DNA of 64,000 bases from the NCBI RefSeq assembly GCF_051233475.1, contig NZ_JBKFGH010000004.1, positions 186,001 through 250,000 on the forward strand, written 5' to 3'. This DNA comes from Bacillus_BU sp051233475. GTDB lineage: Bacteria; Bacillota; Bacilli; Bacillales; Cytobacillaceae. Both the position numbers and the translations under genes were made by a program. The notes beneath the pieces were generated by a model. The model was not told where the DNA came from, did no database searches, and saw only the letters and a list, made by a program, of their open reading frames with translations. Below, one piece after another: positions 60,850-64,000 of this stretch. Every line of letters begins with the position of its first letter. Positions within the stretch are counted from its first letter, which is position 1.

Positions 60850-61360
60850 TCCAATCATCTTTCAAATCTCAGGCTATTCCAATAGTGGGAAAACAACGTT
60901 TATAACGAAGTTGGTACGCCAACTGAGTAAGGAACAATTCAAGGTTGTAACCTTGAAGCATCACGGTCATGGCGGACGTCCAGATCTTTTAAATGAAAAA
61001 GATTCTAGTGAGCATATTTACGCTGGGGCATTAGCCTCTGTTGTTGAAGGAGAGGGACGAATTCTCCTCCAAGCCGAACAAGCCGTTTGGACCCTCCAAG
61101 AGCAAATCAGGCTGCTGAGTTTTTTTGATCCCGATATGATTATCATTGAAGGCCATAAGCGCGCCGATTTTCCGAAAGCCGTGATCGTGCGTGACCAAAA
61201 CGATGTGGAGCTTCTTACCAACCTAACGAATATTATCGTTGTATTTTACTGGGATCACAGTCTATTGGCTTCGATTAAAACAGACCTTCCTTGTTTTCAT
61301 ATTAATGATGAAAACGGTTTGTTCTGGTTGAAGAATTTCTTAATGAGCGGGTTTAAGTAA
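60833..61360 (+). CDS. mobB: Molybdopterin-guanine dinucleotide biosynthesis protein B
   Basis: 175 aa from GTG 60833, the only in-frame start that leaves a normal MobB N-terminus; ribosome site is weak (GAGGACA, about 12 bases away), consistent with coupling to moeA. PIIFQISGYSNSGKTTF has the P-loop GYSNSGKT, then TLKHHGHGGRPDLLNEKDSS and DMIIIEGHKRADFPKAVIVR. It binds GTP and assists MobA in forming the guanine dinucleotide cofactor used by nitrate reductase. Confidence 0.92.
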   Translation: MSGHGDPIIFQISGYSNSGKTTFITKLVRQLSKEQFKVVTLKHHGHGGRPDLLNEKDSSEHIYAGALASVVEGEGRILLQAEQAVWTLQEQIRLLSFFDPDMIIIEGHKRADFPKAVIVRDQNDVELLTNLTNIIVVFYWDHSLLASIKTDLPCFHINDENGLFWLKNFLMSGFK

Positions 61361-61383
61361 GGGCCAAAAATCAAATATTACAA

Positions 61384-61418
61384 AATGAAGGCAATCGCGG
61401 AGATTGCCTTCATTTTTT
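61384..61418 (+). terminator. Intrinsic terminator after mobB
   Basis: AATGAAGGCAAT / ATTGCCTTCATT stem with a CGCGGAG loop, followed by TTTTTT. Confidence 0.9.
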
Positions 61419-61426
61419 GTGTGTGG

Positions 61427-61469
61427 AGTGACGAGGTTCACTTATTGTAATATGGTATTTTCATATAGT
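61427..61469 (+). promoter_or_regulatory. Fnr box and promoter of ywiC
   Basis: AGTGACGAGGTTCACT (61427-61442) is a symmetric Fnr-type palindrome with one change in each outermost base. TATAGT at 61464-61469 is the -10, centre about -41.5. In B. subtilis ywiC lies next to fnr and narGHJI. Confidence 0.7.
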
Positions 61470-61499
61470 TAGGTTAGCAATAGTGAAGGAGTGAGAACC

Positions 61500-62219
61500 A
61501 TGCAATTATTTTTACCGAAACAACATGGGGCATGGGCCATGCTAATTATTCCATTTTGGCTCGGTGTAGCCGCTTCTGGTTTTTTATGGCATCATATTCC
61601 ATTCTTTTTTGGCTGGCTGTTTTTATATTTAGCAACGTATCCTATGCTGTTATTATTTAAGAAGAAAAAAATCCAATTTTATACAAAGTGGACATTGATT
61701 TATATGACTCCGGCTTTGGGTCTATTGTTGGTTGTTCTTTTTACGCGGCCCACAATCGTTTATTTCGGTTTATTGATGATTCCGTTCTTTATAATCAATG
61801 CCTATTATTCTAGTAAAAACAATGACCGTGCTTTTTTAAATGATATTAGTGCCATCCTTACATTTTCGATCGCCGGCTTGGCCAGCAGTTATTTATACAA
61901 CGGTAGTATAAGTGCAGAAACGATTCTTATCTTTGCAGCATCCATTCTTTTTTTCACAGGCAGTACTTTTTATGTAAAAACAATGATTAGGGAAAAGAAG
62001 AATCTTGCGTTTAAGTGGATTTCATGGGGGTTCCACGTTGTGGCTCCTATCCTATGGCTTCTGTTGGGAGAATGGATTGTGGCGCTCGCTTTTATTCCTA
62101 GTTTAGTTAGAGCCTTCTATATGTATGGGAAACCGTACTCTGCAAAGCAAGTTGGCATATATGAGATTGTTAATGCAGCCATTTTCTTTATTTTTATCGT
62201 TGTTGCCATTGTGATTTAA
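61500..62219 (+). CDS. ywiC: YwiC-like membrane protein
   Basis: 239 aa from ATG 61500, AAGGAG 8 bases upstream. LPKQHGAWAMLIIPFWLGV at the N-terminus is the hallmark of YwiC, followed by about seven to eight membrane segments and the motif NDRAFLNDISAILTFSIAGL. Found with anaerobic nitrate genes in Bacillus. Fnr box in front supports oxygen control. Function unknown. Confidence 0.9.
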   Translation: MQLFLPKQHGAWAMLIIPFWLGVAASGFLWHHIPFFFGWLFLYLATYPMLLLFKKKKIQFYTKWTLIYMTPALGLLLVVLFTRPTIVYFGLLMIPFFIINAYYSSKNNDRAFLNDISAILTFSIAGLASSYLYNGSISAETILIFAASILFFTGSTFYVKTMIREKKNLAFKWISWGFHVVAPILWLLLGEWIVALAFIPSLVRAFYMYGKPYSAKQVGIYEIVNAAIFFIFIVVAIVI

Positions 62220-62233
62220 AAGCTAGGTTAATT

Positions 62234-62403
62234 TGAACGGACACAGAGGCCCTTATTTTGATAAAATAACCTGTTTTCTAGACTTAAGAGGACACAGGAT
62301 CCCTTATTTGGATAAAAACCACTGAATAATGCCGATTTATGATCAAATAAGGGATCTGGTGTCCGCTTAGCCTGTCAAAACAACCATTTTTGTGAAAATA
62401 GAG
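62234..62403. repeat. Dispersed GGACACAG element, copy 2
   Basis: GAACGGACACAGAGGCCCTT ... GAGGACACAGGATCCCTTAT ... ATCAAATAAGGGATCTGGTG then TCCGC. Same orientation and internal order as copy 1 at 51413-51600. After the shared part it changes to the tandem repeats that follow. Confidence 0.85.
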
Positions 62404-62480
62404 GATCCTATGTCCGCCACCAACTCATTGCAATCAAAATAAAGATCCTATGTCCGCCACCAACTCATTGCAATCAAAAT
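62404..62480. repeat. Perfect 37-bp direct repeat, two copies
   Basis: The 37-base unit beginning GATCCTATGTCCGCCACCAA occurs at 62404-62440 and 62444-62480 with a period of 40 and no mismatch that I can see. It is attached to copy 2 of the GGACACAG element only. Confidence 0.9.
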
Positions 62481-62487
62481 GGACAAA

Positions 62488-62517
62488 AAAAGAGGCCGAC
62501 ATGTCGCGCCTCTTTTG
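62488..62517. terminator. Terminator downstream of fnr paralogue 2 and ywiC
   Basis: AAAGAGGC / GCCTCTTT enclosing the palindrome CGACATGTCG, with A-run and T-run on the two sides. Confidence 0.85.
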
Positions 62518-62522
62518 CTTTA

Positions 62523-63215
62523 CTATGAAATATTACATATTTCAATTGGACAGTTTTCACATTCGATTTCTGTTTTTAAATAATGCAGATCAAAGATGGT
62601 GATCATTCCTTTATCGATAGAAATAACCCCATTTTTCCTTAGTTCACTTAAGAACCGATTCACTACTTCCCGGGACGTACCACAAAAATTAGCTAATTCC
62701 TGATTGGTTAAATTAATATTGAGGAGAATTCCATCCTTCGTTTTTTCACCATAGCTATTTGCCAGTCTGATTAACGTAGAATACATAGCCCCTTTTTTAC
62801 CATTTAAAATCAGGTCGCGAAATTTTGTTTGAGTTTTTTGATGCTGAAGACTCATCCACTTAATAAACTCCAGGGCAAGCGAATGATTCTTTTCAAGTTT
62901 GTCCTCGAGAAGATGCTTATAGATAATGGCTACTTCACCGCTTTCCACCACTTTTCCATTTAGCATATATTTTTGTGCTGGATTATACAGTGAAAGTTCA
63001 CCCACTAAATCACCTTGAGAACACATTCTAAGTGTTAAATCTCGACCGTCAGGACTGCTTTTACTTACTTGAACCTTCCCACTTTGGATGAAGTAGAGTT
63101 CATTAGCAGGTGTGTCCTCCTGAAATAGAAAAGTCCCTTTCTCGATCTTTTGTATATGATGGATAGATTGAAACAATTTACCTAACTCTGTTGAAATTTG
63201 CATGATTGTTTGCAT
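62523..63215 (-). CDS. fnr: Anaerobic regulator Fnr (paralogue 2)
   Basis: 230 aa from ATG 63215 with AAAGGTGG 7 bases upstream (the frame extends to 63239). Sensor domain KGTFLFQEDTPANELYFIQS and GDLVGELSLY, dimer helix, and HTH LTNQELANFCGTSREVVNRFL. C219, C222 and C227 in ECENCPIEIC are the C-terminal 4Fe-4S ligands as in B. subtilis Fnr. It sits next to ywiC, as fnr does in B. subtilis, so this copy is the better candidate for the orthologue. Expected to activate the promoters with Fnr boxes in this region when oxygen is absent. Confidence 0.92.
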   Translation of the reverse strand: MQTIMQISTELGKLFQSIHHIQKIEKGTFLFQEDTPANELYFIQSGKVQVSKSSPDGRDLTLRMCSQGDLVGELSLYNPAQKYMLNGKVVESGEVAIIYKHLLEDKLEKNHSLALEFIKWMSLQHQKTQTKFRDLILNGKKGAMYSTLIRLANSYGEKTKDGILLNINLTNQELANFCGTSREVVNRFLSELRKNGVISIDKGMITIFDLHYLKTEIECENCPIEICNIS

Positions 63216-63322
63216 GTGATTACCACCTTTTAGATGCAAGTAAAATGGAGTTTCATCATCTTCCCTGGCAGCGTGAATTCATTTTTATTATATAGCAATG
63301 ATATAAGCAATTTGACTAAAGA

Positions 63323-63340
63323 TATTTATAAAAATACAAG
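63323..63340 (+). promoter_or_regulatory. ARG-box-like operator 1
   Basis: TATTTATAAAAATACAAG resembles the ArgR/AhrC box consensus (WNTGAATWWWWATTCANW). It lies about 195 bases upstream of argC. Confidence 0.45.
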
Positions 63341-63498
63341 GTTACCCACTTAGTAATTATATCAACATAATTATATTGTAAACTATGACAAACAATCAAT
63401 GGTTTAACGATACGTTCACATAATATTTAAAAAGTTATTGATTTTATGTTGCTAAATTTTTATAATAGTAGAAACATCGATTTATAAATATAAGTAAA

Positions 63499-63516
63499 TA
63501 TGATTAAATATACAAG
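63499..63516 (+). promoter_or_regulatory. ARG-box-like operator 2 at argC
   Basis: TATGATTAAATATACAAG matches the AhrC box better than site 1 and lies 20 bases before the argC start, where bound repressor would block transcription. AhrC is known to repress the argC operon in B. subtilis. Confidence 0.6.
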
Positions 63517-63535
63517 ATTTATTAGGGGGAGCAAT

Positions 63536-64000
63536 ATGAATGTATCGATTATAGGAACGACTGGATATGGTGGTGGAGAACTGTTTCGGCTCTTATATCA
63601 TCACCCTGTATTCAATATACATTCAGTTCATACGACCAGGGAGGAAATTCCATTAAATGAAGAATTTCCGCATTTGAACGGAATAACAGATATTAATCTT
63701 GAACATATAGATCCAGAAAAAATTGCGAAGCATTCAGATATTGTTTTCATCGCCGCGCCATCTGGAGTATCCAGTAAACTAGTTCCAGCTTTTGTGGATA
63801 AGGGGATTCAAATTGTTGATTTATCCGGTGATCTACGTTTAGAAAGTGATGAATATCGAAAGTGGTATAAACATGAACCTGTTAGTGATGACATTTTGGC
63901 TAAAGCGGTTTACGGGTTAACAGAATGGAATAAATCGAATATTGCCAATGCAACGGTTTTATCCAATCCGGGTTGTTATCCGACTGCAACCTTACTGGGG
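63536..64000 (+). CDS. argC: N-acetyl-gamma-glutamyl-phosphate reductase (3' end outside window)
   Basis: 155 codons are present and the frame is open at the right edge. MNVSIIGTTGYGGGELFRLL is the NADP-binding start, VFIAAPSGVSSKLVPAF and VDLSGDLRL follow, and the catalytic Cys147 is in LSNPGCYPTA. It reduces N-acetylglutamyl phosphate in arginine synthesis and is usually the first gene of argCJBD. Ribosome site AGGGGGAGC. Position after yitW-like genes agrees with B. subtilis gene order. Confidence 0.96.
   Translation, partial: MNVSIIGTTGYGGGELFRLLYHHPVFNIHSVHTTREEIPLNEEFPHLNGITDINLEHIDPEKIAKHSDIVFIAAPSGVSSKLVPAFVDKGIQIVDLSGDLRLESDEYRKWYKHEPVSDDILAKAVYGLTEWNKSNIANATVLSNPGCYPTATLLG

Larger units (their letters stand above)
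62220..62522. other. Repeat-rich intergenic region
   Basis: About 300 bases without a gene, filled by copy 2 of the GGACACAG element, a 37-bp direct repeat pair and a terminator. Nothing else seen. Confidence 0.75.
63216..63535. other. Intergenic region between fnr and argC
   Basis: 320 very AT-rich bases between divergent genes. Two ARG-box-like sites are listed separately. No small gene or terminator seen. Confidence 0.6.

Noticed and set aside
1..64000. CRISPR arrays, tRNA and rRNA genes, phage genes
   Set aside because: No regularly spaced identical repeats of CRISPR size, no cloverleaf or rRNA sequence, and no phage or transposase protein motifs were seen.

Overview
The window looks like a chromosome segment of an aerobic, facultatively nitrate-respiring, spore-forming member of the Bacillaceae (Bacillus/Neobacillus type). 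Evidence: a complete gerPABCDEF spore-germination operon behind a good sigma-K promoter, addB-addA, the B. subtilis-like order yisK-yisL-yisN-asnO and yitK-yitL ... yitS-yitT ... yitU-yitW-argC, strong AAGGAGG-type ribosome sites with frequent TTG/GTG starts, and Fnr proteins with the C-terminal cysteine cluster typical of Bacillus Fnr. No rRNA, tRNA, CRISPR array, phage or transposase gene was seen.

Region 1 (1 to about 24.8 kb, visibly AT-rich, all genes on +) is the downstream part of an exopolysaccharide cluster cut by the left window edge: five family 2/4 glycosyltransferases, a pyruvyltransferase, a Wzx/EpsK-like flippase, galE, an EpsL-like phosphoglycosyl transferase and an EpsN-like sugar aminotransferase. 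The matching EpsM/PglD-like acetyltransferase is the last gene, 14 kb away. Between them lies an unusual insert. One block is ATP-grasp, GNAT, KAS III, acyl carrier protein, SDR and AMP-ligase. Then come a membrane-anchored beta-helix protein and a metallophosphoesterase. The second block is a GT14 glycosyltransferase, a PLP decarboxylase, an ATP-grasp ligase, a FemAB-like transferase and a second carrier protein. The second block has the parts of the butirosin side-chain pathway (BtrI/BtrJ/BtrK). My main hypothesis is that this cluster makes carrier-protein-bound hydroxyacyl and aminoacyl groups and attaches them to an amino-sugar-containing polysaccharide. This is inference from gene content.

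Region 2 (25.3 to 32.6 kb) is addB-addA. Region 3 (32.8 to 34.8 kb, - strand) is gerPABCDEF. Region 4 (35 to 51.4 kb) holds housekeeping and sporulation-neighbourhood genes: acyl-CoA ligase, DUF418 membrane protein, yisK, yisL, a YisN-like protein, asnO, a NERD nuclease-domain protein, a secreted GH13 amylase-like protein whose catalytic residues all appear lost, yajQ, cvfB, degV-type, yitT, yitU, yitW and a YedF/DsrE-like protein, plus several small proteins below 60 codons.

Region 5 (51.9 to 63.2 kb) starts with a three-gene ABC-2 exporter and continues as an oxygen-responsive block: a radical SAM/SPASM protein, two Fnr paralogues, moaA, ric/scdA, moeA, mobB and ywiC. I find five Fnr-like palindromes (TGTGA-N6-TCACA type), each about 41.5 to 42.5 bp upstream of the start predicted from a -10 box, in front of the SPASM gene, moaA, ric, moeA and ywiC. 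The window ends inside argC, preceded by two ARG-box-like sites. Several non-coding repeat families are scattered through regions 3 to 5: a MITE-like element with 12-bp inverted ends, a 190-bp element present twice, and a 21-bp-period GCGGATAG array.
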